Below, piece by piece: positions 15,414 to 23,727 of a stretch of DNA of 64,000 nucleotides (position 1 is the stretch's first letter; each line of letters begins with the position of its first letter). Under the pieces are notes generated by a model. The model was not told the DNA's origin and did no database searches. It was given only the letters and a program-made list of their open reading frames with translations. The position numbers and the translations under genes are program-made. This stretch comes from Pseudomonadota bacterium (GTDB lineage: Bacteria > Desulfobacterota > Desulfarculia > Desulfarculales > Desulfarculaceae): the NCBI GenBank assembly GCA_018902755.1, contig JAHIQI010000038.1, positions 79,467-143,466 on the forward strand. The letters are read 5' to 3'.

Positions 15414-16097
15414 CTACCCTGCCCTGTTGAATCCCAGGTGATGGGCCAACTCGTCCAGGCCGTCAAAAATCGCGTGAGCCTGGGCAAGGTGCTCTCGGCC
15501 CAGGGTGGTGGCCACAGCGTAGCAAACCGCGCCCGCAGCCCGGGCGGCGGCGATGCCCGCCGGGGCGTTCTCCACCACCAGGCAATCCACGGCTGCCACG
15601 CCCAGGGCCTGGGAGGCCTTGAGATAGGGCTCGGGATGGGGCTTGTGTTGCCCCACGTCGTCCGAGGTGACTATGTGCGCGAATCCCCGCAACAATTCAC
15701 CAGGCAGGCAGCTTTCCACCTGGTCGCGGCGGGAGCTGGTTACCAGGGCTGTGGGCACTCCCTGGCCCGCCAGGGCGGCCAGCAGCCCGGCCGCGCCGGG
15801 AAAGGGCGTCACCTGGTGGGCGAACTCTTCCAAGTAGAGGCGGCGCTGATCGTCCAGCAGGTGCAGCATGAACTCCGCCGCCCCCTGCCCCGGCGGCAAC
15901 ACCACGCCCTGCTCGTTGAGAAGTTTTTCCAGGACCTCGGTCTGCAAACAGCCCTCGTGGGCCAGCACGAACTCCCGCTCCACTCTCAGGCCAGCCCCAC
16001 GCATCACCCGCAGCCAGGCGGCGGAGTGCTGCTCCATGGAGTCCAGCACCACTCCGTCCATGTCGAACAGCACCGCCTGGTAGCTGAAATCATTCAT
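15414..16097 (-). CDS. HAD-superfamily phosphatase/phosphomutase (beta-phosphoglucomutase-like)
   Basis: The protein has 227 residues from the ATG at 16097, preceded by GAAGG. Motif I is FDMDGVVLDSM (residues 8-18), motif II is VTSSRRD, and motif III/IV is HKPHPEPYL followed by VVENAPAGIAAARAAG. The cap placement after motif I is that of subfamily IA. Members remove phosphate from, or move it on, small sugars and metabolites. It overlaps the upstream gene by 8 bp and directly precedes the TIM-barrel isomerase. Confidence 0.85.
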   Translation of the reverse strand: MNDFSYQAVLFDMDGVVLDSMEQHSAAWLRVMRGAGLRVEREFVLAHEGCLQTEVLEKLLNEQGVVLPPGQGAAEFMLHLLDDQRRLYLEEFAHQVTPFPGAAGLLAALAGQGVPTALVTSSRRDQVESCLPGELLRGFAHIVTSDDVGQHKPHPEPYLKASQALGVAAVDCLVVENAPAGIAAARAAGAVCYAVATTLGREHLAQAHAIFDGLDELAHHLGFNRAG

Positions 16098-16776
16098 GTT
16101 GCGCCTTCTTCGGCAGGCTGAGGCCGCTGACCACGCCATGGCAGAGGCAGGAGGTGACCACCAGCCAGTTCCCGCCTTGCGATCCTATCTGATCTTTGAT
16201 TTGCAGCATCTCCCCGGGCAGACAGCCGCCCACGCCGGGAGCCAACTGACGGCTGCGCAGCACCGCCACGCTCCAGCCCGAGGGGTTCATCCCGGCCAGG
16301 CGTTGGTACAGGGGCTCGCCTCGCGGCTTGCCGGTGACCGTGCAAAGCTTGGGCGGCTCGGGGCAATCGTCCGGGCACAGGAAATCGGCCAGGCTCACGA
16401 AGAATTGGCCCTCTTCCCCCCGAAACACCGAGGACATCGGAGGCAGAACCTCTTCGGGGACTTCCACGGCCCGCGCCCCCTGGGGAGCCAACTCGGCCAG
16501 GAGCCAATCGTGCAGCAGATGGCGGGGCAAGGCGGGCACCACCCAAGCGGGCGGCTGGTTTGTGGCCAAGGCGGGGGCCAGGAATTCTACTCCCGCCGCC
16601 TGCACCAACTCCGCGCCCTGTTCACGGGCCAGGGCCAAGAGGGCCTCATCGGGCTTTGGCTCCACCACCGTAGCCACCCGGCCGGGCAGGCGCTCCAGGG
16701 CCAAACGGCCGAAGCGCCCTCCCCCTACCACCAGGATGTCACGTCTCGCTTGTTTTTTGCTTTGCGCGGCGTTCAT
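16090..16776 (-). CDS. Conserved hypothetical protein with NAD-binding-like N-terminus
   Basis: The protein has 228 residues. An N-terminal DILVVGGGRFGRLALE (residues 13-28) fits a Rossmann nucleotide-binding loop, followed by VVEPKPDE and a second strand. The middle has several cysteines (LCPDDC, KLC) and the C-terminus is LVVTSCLCHGVVSGL. It starts an apparent three-gene set with the HAD phosphatase and isomerase. The family resembles proteins loosely annotated as potassium-uptake NAD-binding components, but the usual TrkA arrangement is not evident, so I leave the function open. Confidence 0.6.
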   Translation of the reverse strand: MNAAQSKKQARRDILVVGGGRFGRLALERLPGRVATVVEPKPDEALLALAREQGAELVQAAGVEFLAPALATNQPPAWVVPALPRHLLHDWLLAELAPQGARAVEVPEEVLPPMSSVFRGEEGQFFVSLADFLCPDDCPEPPKLCTVTGKPRGEPLYQRLAGMNPSGWSVAVLRSRQLAPGVGGCLPGEMLQIKDQIGSQGGNWLVVTSCLCHGVVSGLSLPKKAQHE

Positions 16777-16793
16777 GGGCCAAGTATGGCCCC

Positions 16794-17135
16794 TCAGCCT
16801 TGGGAGCGCAAATCATCCAGGTTTTGGCGGGCCTGAGGCACGGCCTGGTGCACGAAATCCAGGCGGGAGCAGGCGTAGTCCGGGCACGGCGCGCAGGTGG
16901 CGTGGCCCCTCTCCTGGGCGCAAGCGCGAATGTCGCATTGGTGGCAATGGCCGAACAGCGGCTCGTTGGGCGAATGGCAGCCCGCGCAGTTGATCTGCCC
17001 GGGGGTGATCTCGGCCTTGTACATACGAGACCACTCCTTGGCCGTCTTTTGGCGCAGAGCTTGGTCGTCGTTTTGCCAGGCCAGATGGGCCGGGCACTGG
17101 CTGCAATCCAGGCCGCAACAGGCAATATTACTCAT
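16794..17135 (-). CDS. DUF3795-type cysteine-rich protein
   Basis: The protein has 113 residues with 13 cysteines in paired motifs: ACCGLDCSQCPA at the N-terminus, INCAGCH, GHCHQCDIRAC and CAPCPDYAC. This pattern is characteristic of the small DUF3795 family common in anaerobes and is likely to bind zinc or an Fe-S cluster. No signal peptide is present. It ends 18 bp before the next gene on the same strand. Its function is unknown. Confidence 0.75.
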   Translation of the reverse strand: MSNIACCGLDCSQCPAHLAWQNDDQALRQKTAKEWSRMYKAEITPGQINCAGCHSPNEPLFGHCHQCDIRACAQERGHATCAPCPDYACSRLDFVHQAVPQARQNLDDLRSQG

Positions 17136-17238
17136 GTGTCATATCCCGTTAGTGTTGCTCCCAAAAGCCTAACACTTTGACGGCCACGGCCCCGATTTTA
17201 GTTCTGCAAGCAGACTTGGTGGACGAACCCATCCAGCT

Positions 17239-17469
17239 TTACTTCTGGGAAAGGCTTTTGATTTCCTTCACGTCGCTTTGGTTCAAGATCACCACGTGAC
17301 CGTTATTGTCCTTGAAACTATAGGTCTTGCCTTGGGTGTTCAGCTTGGGCTCCTCAACAGCGGTGTAAGATTTGCCCTCGTTGGTGGTCACCGTGTAGTA
17401 AGTAGCGCCGCAGGCGGTAAGAAGAGTGAGAGCGGCAAACAGACAGAGCATGGAGAGATTTTTTTTCAT
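17239..17469 (-). CDS. YgdI/YgdR-like (DUF903) small lipoprotein
   Basis: The protein has 76 residues from the ATG at 17469. A signal peptide ends in the lipobox LLTAC, and the mature part (YYTVTTNEGKSYTAVEEP, then YSFKDNNGHVVILNQSDVKEI) matches the SH3-like DUF903 domain. It would be anchored in a membrane by the lipidated cysteine. The role of the family is unknown. It is transcribed toward DUF3795 but separated from it by about 100 bp. Confidence 0.8.
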   Translation of the reverse strand: MKKNLSMLCLFAALTLLTACGATYYTVTTNEGKSYTAVEEPKLNTQGKTYSFKDNNGHVVILNQSDVKEIKSLSQK

Positions 17470-17504
17470 AGCTGCAAGTCTCCCAACCACAAATTGTGGA
17501 CACA

Positions 17505-17537
17505 ACAAAAAGAGCCCGGCCTTTTTGGGCCGGGCTC
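17505..17537 (-). terminator. Intrinsic terminator downstream of tRNA-Cys
   Basis: The minus strand folds GAGCCCGGCCC against GGCCGGGCTC (about 17512-17537) with an A-rich loop and ends in a T-run interrupted by one base. It lies 10 bp beyond the tRNA-Cys 3' end. Confidence 0.8.
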
Positions 17538-17546
17538 ATTAGTAAC

Positions 17547-17622
17547 TGGAGGCGGCGACCGGATTTGAACCGGTGAATAACGGATTTGCAGTCCGCTGCC
17601 TTAGCCACTTGGCTACGCCGCC
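17547..17622 (-). tRNA. tRNA-Cys (GCA)
   Basis: The minus strand folds into a cloverleaf: acceptor GGCGGCG/CGCCGCC, anticodon loop CTGCAAA with anticodon GCA, T arm CCGGTTCAAATCCGG, discriminator U and encoded CCA. The U73 discriminator is a cysteine identity element. Confidence 0.95.
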
Positions 17623-17762
17623 TTATATACAATTATTCCGTGACTACGGCCTCTTATAACCCTAGCCCGAGTGGCCCAAATAATATCGGCCCCTTGGTGG
17701 AGTGTCAAGCGGTTTCAGGCCTTATCCAGCCTGCCGCGCGGGCCATGCGCCGCAAAACCCAT

Positions 17763-17793
17763 AAAAAAACCGGCCCCCCGAAGGAGGCCGGCA
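17763..17793 (-). terminator. Intrinsic terminator downstream of tRNA-Gly
   Basis: On the minus strand a GC-rich stem (GCCGGCCTCC against GGGGGGCCGG with a TTCG loop, 17770-17791) is followed by seven T residues. It begins 13 bp past the tRNA-Gly 3' end. Confidence 0.8.
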
Positions 17794-17804
17794 TTTGCTC
17801 TCTG

Positions 17805-17879
<75 letters not shown>

Positions 17880-17938
17880 ATCGGCATCCGAATATTACAG
17901 TATCCGCCCGTTATGTCAAGGCGAAATCTGGCCTGAGT

Positions 17939-18508
17939 TTAGCTTTGCCCCATGTAAAGTCGATTGAAACGCACAAAGTACCTCAGGCCGGAAACAAAGC
18001 TTACCACGGTGGCGGTCCACAAGGCCAAGGTGCCCCAATACTGCACTTTGAACGCGCCCAACGGCTCCGGCATGATCAGCAAAAGCACCGCCAGCATCTG
18101 TAGGGCGGTCTTGGCCTTGCCCCAACGGTCGCTGGGCACCGCCAACCCCTGGGCGGCGGCCACGGCCCGAAGGCCGGTAACCGCCACCTCCCGGCAGATG
18201 ATCACCACCGCGGCCCAGGCCTCGGCCCGCCCCAGCATCACCAGCATCACCAGCATGGAGGCGATGATCATCTTATCGGCCAGGGGATCCAGGAACTGGC
18301 CCAGCACGGTGACCTTTTTCATGCGCCGGGCCAAAAAGCCGTCGGCCAGGTCGCTGAGCCCGGCCACGAAGAACAGAATGGCCGCCGCCCAATGCCAACC
18401 GGCTTCGGGTAGGTAGAGCATCCCCATGAGCAAGGGGATGGAGCCCACCCGCAGCAGGGTTATCAAATTGGGCAGGTTGAATACCTGTTCTCGTTTCACG
18501 GGGCCCAC
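17939..18508 (-). CDS. pgsA: CDP-diacylglycerol-glycerol-3-phosphate 3-phosphatidyltransferase
   Basis: The protein has 189 residues. The CDP-alcohol phosphotransferase signature is complete: DLADGFLAR, then G eight residues on, then QFLDPLADK, giving the four metal-binding aspartates. Several hydrophobic helices place it in the inner membrane. It makes phosphatidylglycerophosphate, the precursor of phosphatidylglycerol and cardiolipin. The start is a GTG at 18508; a GTG at 18499 is possible, and neither has a strong ribosome-binding site. It lies 12 bp after the aldolase gene and is probably co-transcribed with it. Confidence 0.93.
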   Translation of the reverse strand: MGPVKREQVFNLPNLITLLRVGSIPLLMGMLYLPEAGWHWAAAILFFVAGLSDLADGFLARRMKKVTVLGQFLDPLADKMIIASMLVMLVMLGRAEAWAAVVIICREVAVTGLRAVAAAQGLAVPSDRWGKAKTALQMLAVLLLIMPEPLGAFKVQYWGTLALWTATVVSFVSGLRYFVRFNRLYMGQS

Positions 18509-18520
18509 TGGATGACGTTC

Positions 18521-19168
18521 CTAACCTTTGTTGGCCTTTTCCCAGTCGGCCAGGAAGGCGGCCAGGCCCTTGTCGGTCAAGGGGTGCTTGAGCAGTTGGC
18601 CGATGACCTTGAAGGGGATGGTGCAAACATCGGCGCCCATCAGCGCAGCGCTGACCACGTGCATGGGGTTGCGGATGCTGGCCACCAACACCTCGGTGTC
18701 ATAGGCGTAATTTCCGTAGATGTCAACGATCTCTTGGATCAACTCCATGCCGTCGCGGCCGATGTCGTCCAGGCGGCCCACGAAGGGGCTGATGTAGGAC
18801 GCGCCGGCCTTGGCGGCCAACAGGGCCTGCAGGGGGCTGAAGCACAGGGTCACGTTGACCTTGATGCCCTCTTGGCTCAGCGTCTTGATGGCCTTGAGGC
18901 CTTCCTGGATGATGGGCACCTTGATGACCACGTTGTCGCCCCAGGCGGCGTACTTCTTGCCCTCTTTAACCATGGTGTCGTGGTCGGTCCCCACCACTTC
19001 CACGCTCACGTCGCCGGGCACCACCTCGAGGATGTCCTTGATGCAGGCCTCGAAGGGTTTGCCGGTCTTGGCCACCAGGGAGGGGTTGGTGGTCACCCCG
19101 TCCAGGATGCCCAGGCTCATGGCCTCTTTGATTTCGCCGAGATCGGCGGTGTCGATAAAAATTTTCAT
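18521..19168 (-). CDS. Fructose-6-phosphate aldolase / short transaldolase
   Basis: The protein has 215 residues, the length of the FSA/TalC subfamily rather than the roughly 320-residue classical transaldolase. MKIFIDTAD, GVTTNPSLV, NVVIKVP (Schiff-base lysine) and the C-terminal TIPFKVI motif are all conserved. Such enzymes cleave fructose 6-phosphate or transfer dihydroxyacetone units in the non-oxidative pentose phosphate pathway. GAGGAGAG precedes the ATG. Sequence alone does not separate aldolase from transaldolase activity. Confidence 0.9.
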   Translation of the reverse strand: MKIFIDTADLGEIKEAMSLGILDGVTTNPSLVAKTGKPFEACIKDILEVVPGDVSVEVVGTDHDTMVKEGKKYAAWGDNVVIKVPIIQEGLKAIKTLSQEGIKVNVTLCFSPLQALLAAKAGASYISPFVGRLDDIGRDGMELIQEIVDIYGNYAYDTEVLVASIRNPMHVVSAALMGADVCTIPFKVIGQLLKHPLTDKGLAAFLADWEKANKG

Positions 19169-19192
19169 CTGGCTCTCCTCTTAGCGCCCATG

Positions 19193-19219
19193 AAAAAATA
19201 TCAGCGGCCTGGCCGCTGA
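19193..19219 (-). terminator. Intrinsic terminator at the end of the lysine operon
   Basis: TCAGCGGC and GCCGCTGA (19201-19208, 19212-19219) form an 8-bp stem with a three-base loop, followed on the minus strand by TATTTTTT. It lies just after the PP0621-like gene, the last of the lysA-led series. Confidence 0.82.
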
Positions 19220-19232
19220 GTAATTGCGTGGT

Positions 19233-19523
19233 CTAGGCCTTGCCGGCCTTTTTGGGTTGCCCTGCCTTATAGGCGTCGCGGCATTCCCGGCTGCAAAAAA
19301 ACTGCTCCTTGCCGTCCACCCAGGCGCTGTGCGCCTCGTGCTTGGGCAGGTAGGTGCCGCACTGGGGGTCCTGGACCATCACGTCCATCACCTCGCCCGG
19401 CGCCGCGTTGCGCCGCACCCGCCTTGGCTCGGCGTCCTTGGCCAGGAACCTTTTGATCGCCTTGATACCCATCCACACCAGGAGAATGACCAGGGCTATC
19501 TGTACAAGGCGAATTATTCCCAT
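19233..19523 (-). CDS. PP0621-like membrane-anchored protein with a YHS-type cysteine motif
   Basis: The protein has 96 residues. One N-terminal transmembrane helix (RLVQIALVILLVWMGI) is followed by a basic stretch and a small domain, MVQDPQCGTYLPKHEA then FFCSRECRDAYKAG. This is the YHS/TRASH-like pattern (DP-C-G and CSxxC) that may bind a metal. Proteins of this family are common and uncharacterised. It overlaps the folK stop by 10 bp and is the last gene before the operon terminator. Confidence 0.78.
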   Translation of the reverse strand: MGIIRLVQIALVILLVWMGIKAIKRFLAKDAEPRRVRRNAAPGEVMDVMVQDPQCGTYLPKHEAHSAWVDGKEQFFCSRECRDAYKAGQPKKAGKA

Positions 19524-20026
19524 GCGATCCGTTTCGCTTCCTGGCAGGCCTTTTCCTCGGCGGGCATGCGCTCCAAGAGTTCCCCGGCGGTGAGCCCCCA
19601 GCGGGGCAGGACGTAATCCGGGGCTATCTCCAAAAGCGGCGCCAAGACGAAAACCCGCTCGGCCAGGCGAGGATGGGGTATTTCCAAACCCGGCAGGTCC
19701 AATATCTCCCGGCCGAACGACAGCAGGTCAAGGTCAAGGGTGCGCGGCCCCCAGCGCTCTACGCGCTTGCGCCCCCTGGCCCGCTCCAGGGCCTGCAACC
19801 CGGCCAGCAGCTCCAGGGGAGACCCTTCATATTTACCACGGGCCACGGCGTTGTAAAAGTCGGCCTGGTCGGTTTTGCCCACCGGCGCGGTCCTATACAA
19901 GGAACTGAGCGCCACCGGCCGGTATCCCGGCAAGGCGGCCAGCCCCTCCAGAGCGAAGCGCAGGTTGGCCCGGCAGTCGCCCATGTTGCAGCCCAGGCCT
20001 ATGAAAACGTCCTGGGCTGCATGCAC
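19514..20026 (-). CDS. folK: 6-hydroxymethyl-7,8-dihydropterin pyrophosphokinase
   Basis: The protein has 170 residues. It has FIGLGCNMGDCRANL at the N-terminus, YRTAPVG, FYNAV and the signature RWGPRTLDLDLL, followed by IPHPRLAERVFVLAPL. It transfers pyrophosphate from ATP to the pterin in folate synthesis. The frame requires a GTG start at 20026, 4 bp after the dapL stop, so translation is probably coupled. Placement at the end of a lysine operon is a convenience of co-expression; no pathway link is evident. Confidence 0.93.
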   Translation of the reverse strand: MHAAQDVFIGLGCNMGDCRANLRFALEGLAALPGYRPVALSSLYRTAPVGKTDQADFYNAVARGKYEGSPLELLAGLQALERARGRKRVERWGPRTLDLDLLSFGREILDLPGLEIPHPRLAERVFVLAPLLEIAPDYVLPRWGLTAGELLERMPAEEKACQEAKRIAWE

Positions 20027-20030
20027 GGGA

Positions 20031-21197
20031 CTAAATATCCAGTTTTTTCATGCGCTCGATGGCTTCGGCCATACGCGTCTTGTCCACGGTGAGCGCGAAG
20101 CGCACGTATCCCTCGCCCGGCCCGCCGAAACCGTTGCCCGGGGTGGTCACGATGCCGCACTCGGACAGCAGGCGCTTGGTGAACTCGGCGCTCTTCATTC
20201 CCTTCGGGGTGGCGCACCACACGTAGAAGGTGGCCTTGGGCTTTTCCACCTCCAGGCCCAGGCCCTTCAGGCCGTCCACCAACACGTCGCGGCGCTCGGT
20301 GTAGAGACCACGCATCTCGGTCACGCAGGACTGGTCGCCCTCCAGGGCCTCGATGCCCGCGATCTGCACCGCGTCGAAGGCGCCGGAGTCGATCTGGCTC
20401 TTCACCTGTCCCAGGCCGCCCACCAGCTCGGCGTTGCCCACGGCGAAGCCCAGGCGCCAGCCGGTCATGTTGTAGGTCTTGGACAGGCTGTGGAACTCGA
20501 TGCCCACTTCCATGGCCCCGGGGGTCTGCATGAAGCTCAGCGGCTGGTAGCCGTCAAAGGCCATCTCGGTGTAGGCCGCGTCGCTGACCACGATGATGTC
20601 GTTGGCCAGGGCGAACTCCACCAGCCTTTGGTAGAAGTCGGCATCGGCCACGGCGGCGGTGGGGTTGTTGGGGTAGTTCACCACCATGATCTTGGCCGCC
20701 TTGGCCGTGGCCGGGTCGATGGCCTCCAGATCGGGCAGGAAGCCGTTCTCCTTGGTCAGGGGCATTTCCACCGGCACGCCGCTGGCCATGATGGTGGAAC
20801 TGCTGTACACCGGGTAGGCCGGGCTGGGCACCAGCACCACGTCGCCGGGGTTGACGAAGGCAAAGGGGAAATGGGCCAAGCCCTCCTTGGAGCCGATCAG
20901 GGTGATGACCTCCGTGGCCGGGACCAGGTCCACGCCGAAGCGCCGCTGATACCAGGCCGCCGCACTGGCCCGGAAGCGGTTCATGCCCGAGTAGGCGGGG
21001 TACTTGTGGGTGGAGGGGTCCTTGGCCGCCTCGGCCAGGCGCTCGATGATGTTGGCCGGGGTGGGCTGGTCCGGATCGCCCACCCCCAGGTCGATGATGT
21101 CCACGCCTTGGGAGCGAACCTCGTCGCGCAGGCGGTCAATCTCCTTGAAGAGATAGGGCGGCATTTTTTGAAGGCGCTGGGCGCGAATAATCTCCAT
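20031..21197 (-). CDS. dapL: LL-diaminopimelate aminotransferase
   Basis: The protein has 388 residues and is a class I/II PLP aminotransferase. Visible are GVGDPDQPTP, YPAYSGM, NYPNNPTA, VSDAAYTEM and the PLP lysine in SLSKTYNMTGWRLG, with a C-terminal arginine in YVRFAL. The sequence pattern and location next to dapA, dapB, dapF and lysA identify it as DapL. That enzyme makes LL-diaminopimelate from tetrahydrodipicolinate in one step and bypasses the succinylase and acetylase routes; no dapD/C/E genes are seen here. Confidence 0.92.
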   Translation of the reverse strand: MEIIRAQRLQKMPPYLFKEIDRLRDEVRSQGVDIIDLGVGDPDQPTPANIIERLAEAAKDPSTHKYPAYSGMNRFRASAAAWYQRRFGVDLVPATEVITLIGSKEGLAHFPFAFVNPGDVVLVPSPAYPVYSSSTIMASGVPVEMPLTKENGFLPDLEAIDPATAKAAKIMVVNYPNNPTAAVADADFYQRLVEFALANDIIVVSDAAYTEMAFDGYQPLSFMQTPGAMEVGIEFHSLSKTYNMTGWRLGFAVGNAELVGGLGQVKSQIDSGAFDAVQIAGIEALEGDQSCVTEMRGLYTERRDVLVDGLKGLGLEVEKPKATFYVWCATPKGMKSAEFTKRLLSECGIVTTPGNGFGGPGEGYVRFALTVDKTRMAEAIERMKKLDI

Positions 21198-21237
21198 GGT
21201 CGATCCTTGTTCTTCTCGCTCTTAGCTTAACTTGTGC

Positions 21238-22023
21238 TTAAACCACAGGGTTGCTTAACACGCCCACTCCCTGGATTTCGATGGCGACCACGTCGCCCGC
21301 CTGGAGAGGACTAATCCCCGAAGGGGTCCCGGTGGCGATAACGTCGCCGGGATTCATGGTCATCACCTGGCTGACAAAGGAAACCAGCTGATAGACGTCG
21401 AAGATCATATCCGAGGTGTTGGTGTCCTGCCTGGTCTCTCCGTTGACCACCGCCTTTACCTGGGCCTTGGTGGGGTCCAGGTCCAGGGCGATGACCGGCC
21501 CCAGGGGGCAGAAGGTGTCGAAACCCTTGGCCCTGGTGTACTGGCCGTCGCGGGCCTGGAGGTCACGGGCGGTCACGTCGTTCAAGCAGGTGTAGCCCAG
21601 GATGTAGTCCTTGGCCTGTTCGGGGCTAACCAAACGGCAGGAGCGGCTGATCACCACCCCCAGCTCGCTCTCGTGGTCCACCCGCTGGCTGATGGCCGGG
21701 CGCACGATCTTGTCGCCGGGGCCGATCACCGAGGTGGAGGGCTTCATAAAGATCATGGGCTCGGCGGGCAGAGGCTTGTTAACCTCCTTGGCGTGGGCCT
21801 TGTAGTTCAGCCCCACGGCCACCACCTTGGAGGGGCGGCAGGGAGCCAACAGGCGCACCTGGTTCAGGGGCGCGGTCTGTTTGCCGGGCTGGCCGCCCGA
21901 AAAGGGCGAGCCCTCGTACAGGCGCAACTTGCCGCCCGATACCAGGCCGTAGCGCACCTTGCCCTGGTGGCTGAAACGAACTATGCCGCGCTTGCAGTCC
22001 AGCAGATCCTTATTCTTGCTCAC
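21238..22023 (-). CDS. Fumarylacetoacetate hydrolase-family protein inside the lysine operon
   Basis: The protein has 261 residues from a GTG that overlaps the dapB stop by 14 bp. The family core is intact: VAVGLNYKAHAKE, IFMKPSTSVIGPGD, a metal-binding HESELGVVI, YTCLNDVTARDLQ and PGDVIATGTPSGI. Members hydrolyse or decarboxylate acylpyruvates and related 2-keto acids; many act as oxaloacetate decarboxylases. Its position between dapB and dapL is puzzling. It may deal with a keto-acid side product of the pathway, but that is inference. Confidence 0.85.
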   Translation of the reverse strand: MSKNKDLLDCKRGIVRFSHQGKVRYGLVSGGKLRLYEGSPFSGGQPGKQTAPLNQVRLLAPCRPSKVVAVGLNYKAHAKEVNKPLPAEPMIFMKPSTSVIGPGDKIVRPAISQRVDHESELGVVISRSCRLVSPEQAKDYILGYTCLNDVTARDLQARDGQYTRAKGFDTFCPLGPVIALDLDPTKAQVKAVVNGETRQDTNTSDMIFDVYQLVSFVSQVMTMNPGDVIATGTPSGISPLQAGDVVAIEIQGVGVLSNPVV

Positions 22024-22837
22024 GCTGCTTGCCCTCCCTGAGCCCCAACACGTCCTGCATGTCGTACAGGCCCGGCTCCTGGTTCACCACCCACAAGGCG
22101 GCGCGCACCGCCCCCTGGGCAAAGGTGTCGCGGTTGTGGGCCCGGTGGGTGAACTCCAGGCGTTCGCCGTTGGCGATGAAGTACACCGTGTGGTCGCCCA
22201 CGATGTCCCCGCCCCGGATCACGCTGACCCCTAGTTCGTCGGCGGTGCGGGCACCGGTCATGCCCACCCGGCCGTGGCGGCAAGCCTGTTCCGGGTCCCA
22301 GCCCCGCACCCGGCACAGCTCCTCGATGATGCGCACCGCGGTGCCGCTGGGGGCGTCCTTTTTCTGGTCGTGGTGGGCTTCCAGCACTTCCAGGGCGTAG
22401 TCCGGCCCCAGCACCTCGGCCATTTGCGAAACCACCTTGAACATGAGGTTCATGCCCACGCTCATGTTGGGCGCGTAGACCACGGGCACCTTCTTGGCCT
22501 GGGCGGCCAGGGTTTTTTTCTGGGCCTCGTTCAGCCCGGTGGTCCCGATCACCGCCGCCTTGCCCATGGCGGCGCAAAGCTTCAGGTTTTTCACGGTGGA
22601 GGCCGGAGAGGTGAAGTCGATGAGCACCTGAGCCTCGGCCAGGGCTTCCTCGGGGCTGTCGCCCACCACGCCCTCGGCCCCGGACAGGCCCACCACTCCG
22701 GCCAGGGATTTGCCCACCGATGGGTTGCCGGGGGCCTCGAAGGCCCCCACCAACTCCGCGCCCTTGCGGTTGAAGACAGCGCGCACGATGTGCCCGCTCA
22801 CGCGACCGGCCACTCCGGCGACGGCGATCTTGACCAT
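22010..22837 (-). CDS. dapB: 4-hydroxy-tetrahydrodipicolinate reductase
   Basis: The protein has 275 residues from the ATG at 22837, preceded by GGGGAGAG. VKIAVAGVAGRVSGHIV is the dinucleotide-binding loop (GxxGRxG-like), IGTTGL and APNMSVGMNLMF are core motifs, and EAHHDQKKDAPSGTA is the DapB signature with catalytic His and Lys. It reduces the DapA product with NAD(P)H. It starts 11 bp after the dapA stop. Confidence 0.95.
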   Translation of the reverse strand: MVKIAVAGVAGRVSGHIVRAVFNRKGAELVGAFEAPGNPSVGKSLAGVVGLSGAEGVVGDSPEEALAEAQVLIDFTSPASTVKNLKLCAAMGKAAVIGTTGLNEAQKKTLAAQAKKVPVVYAPNMSVGMNLMFKVVSQMAEVLGPDYALEVLEAHHDQKKDAPSGTAVRIIEELCRVRGWDPEQACRHGRVGMTGARTADELGVSVIRGGDIVGDHTVYFIANGERLEFTHRAHNRDTFAQGAVRAALWVVNQEPGLYDMQDVLGLREGKQREQE

Positions 22838-22848
22838 TTCGCTCTCCC

Positions 22849-23727
22849 CTACTTGAGCCCGTAGTCGGCCAGGGCCTTCTTCAGGCGCTCCAGGTTGGCC
22901 GGGGCCATGTCGCACAGGGGCAGCCTCAGCGACGCGTTGGGTATGCGCCCCAGCACCCCCATGGCCACCTTCACCGGAATGGGGTTGGTCTCGATGAACA
23001 TGGCCTTGCACAGGGGCAACACCTTGTAGAAGATCTCCCGGGCCCCGGCCACGTCGCCGGCGAACCAGCGGCGGCACAGCTCGGACATCTCCGAGGGGAT
23101 CAGGTTGTTGACCACCGAGATCACGCCCTTGCCGCCTATGGACAGCAGGGGCAGGACCATGTTGTCGTCGCCGGACAAGAGGTCCATCTTGTCGCCGCAC
23201 AGGTAGTAGATCTCGGCCATCTGGCTGATGTTGCCGCTGGCCTCCTTGCAGGCGATGACCTCGGGCAGCTGGGCCAGGCGGGCCATGGTGGCCGGCTCGA
23301 TGTTGGTGCCCGTGCGCCCGGCGATGTTGTAGGGCACCAGCGGGAACGGGGCCTCCTTGGCGATGGCCGCGAAATGCTGGTACACGCCCTCCTGGGTGGG
23401 CTTGTTGTAATAAGGGGTCACCTGCAGAGCCGCGTCGGCCCCGACCTGCTTGGCGTGCTTGGTCAGGGCGATTGCCTCGGCGGTGCTGTTGCTGCCAGCC
23501 CCGGCCACCACCGGCACGCGCTTGTTGACCTGCTCCACCGTAATCTCGATGACCCGCCGGTGCTCCTCATGGCTGAGGGTGGGGGATTCGCCGGTGGTGC
23601 CGCAGGGCACTATGCCATCGGTGCCGCTTTCAATGTGCCACTCGATGAGCCGGCGCAGACTCTCTTCGTCCACCTGGCCGTCCGCCGTAAACGGAGTGAC
23701 CAGGGCTACCATGGCTCCCTTTAACAT
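22849..23727 (-). CDS. dapA: 4-hydroxy-tetrahydrodipicolinate synthase
   Basis: The protein has 292 residues; AGGAGGT lies six bases before the ATG at 23727. Family motifs are GAMVALVTPFTADGQVD, VPCGTTGESPTLSHEEH, VTPYYNKPTQEG with the catalytic tyrosine, and VIACKEASGNI with the Schiff-base lysine. It condenses pyruvate with aspartate semialdehyde, the committed step to lysine and peptidoglycan diaminopimelate. Its start overlaps the dapF stop by 7 bp. Confidence 0.96.
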   Translation of the reverse strand: MLKGAMVALVTPFTADGQVDEESLRRLIEWHIESGTDGIVPCGTTGESPTLSHEEHRRVIEITVEQVNKRVPVVAGAGSNSTAEAIALTKHAKQVGADAALQVTPYYNKPTQEGVYQHFAAIAKEAPFPLVPYNIAGRTGTNIEPATMARLAQLPEVIACKEASGNISQMAEIYYLCGDKMDLLSGDDNMVLPLLSIGGKGVISVVNNLIPSEMSELCRRWFAGDVAGAREIFYKVLPLCKAMFIETNPIPVKVAMGVLGRIPNASLRLPLCDMAPANLERLKKALADYGLK

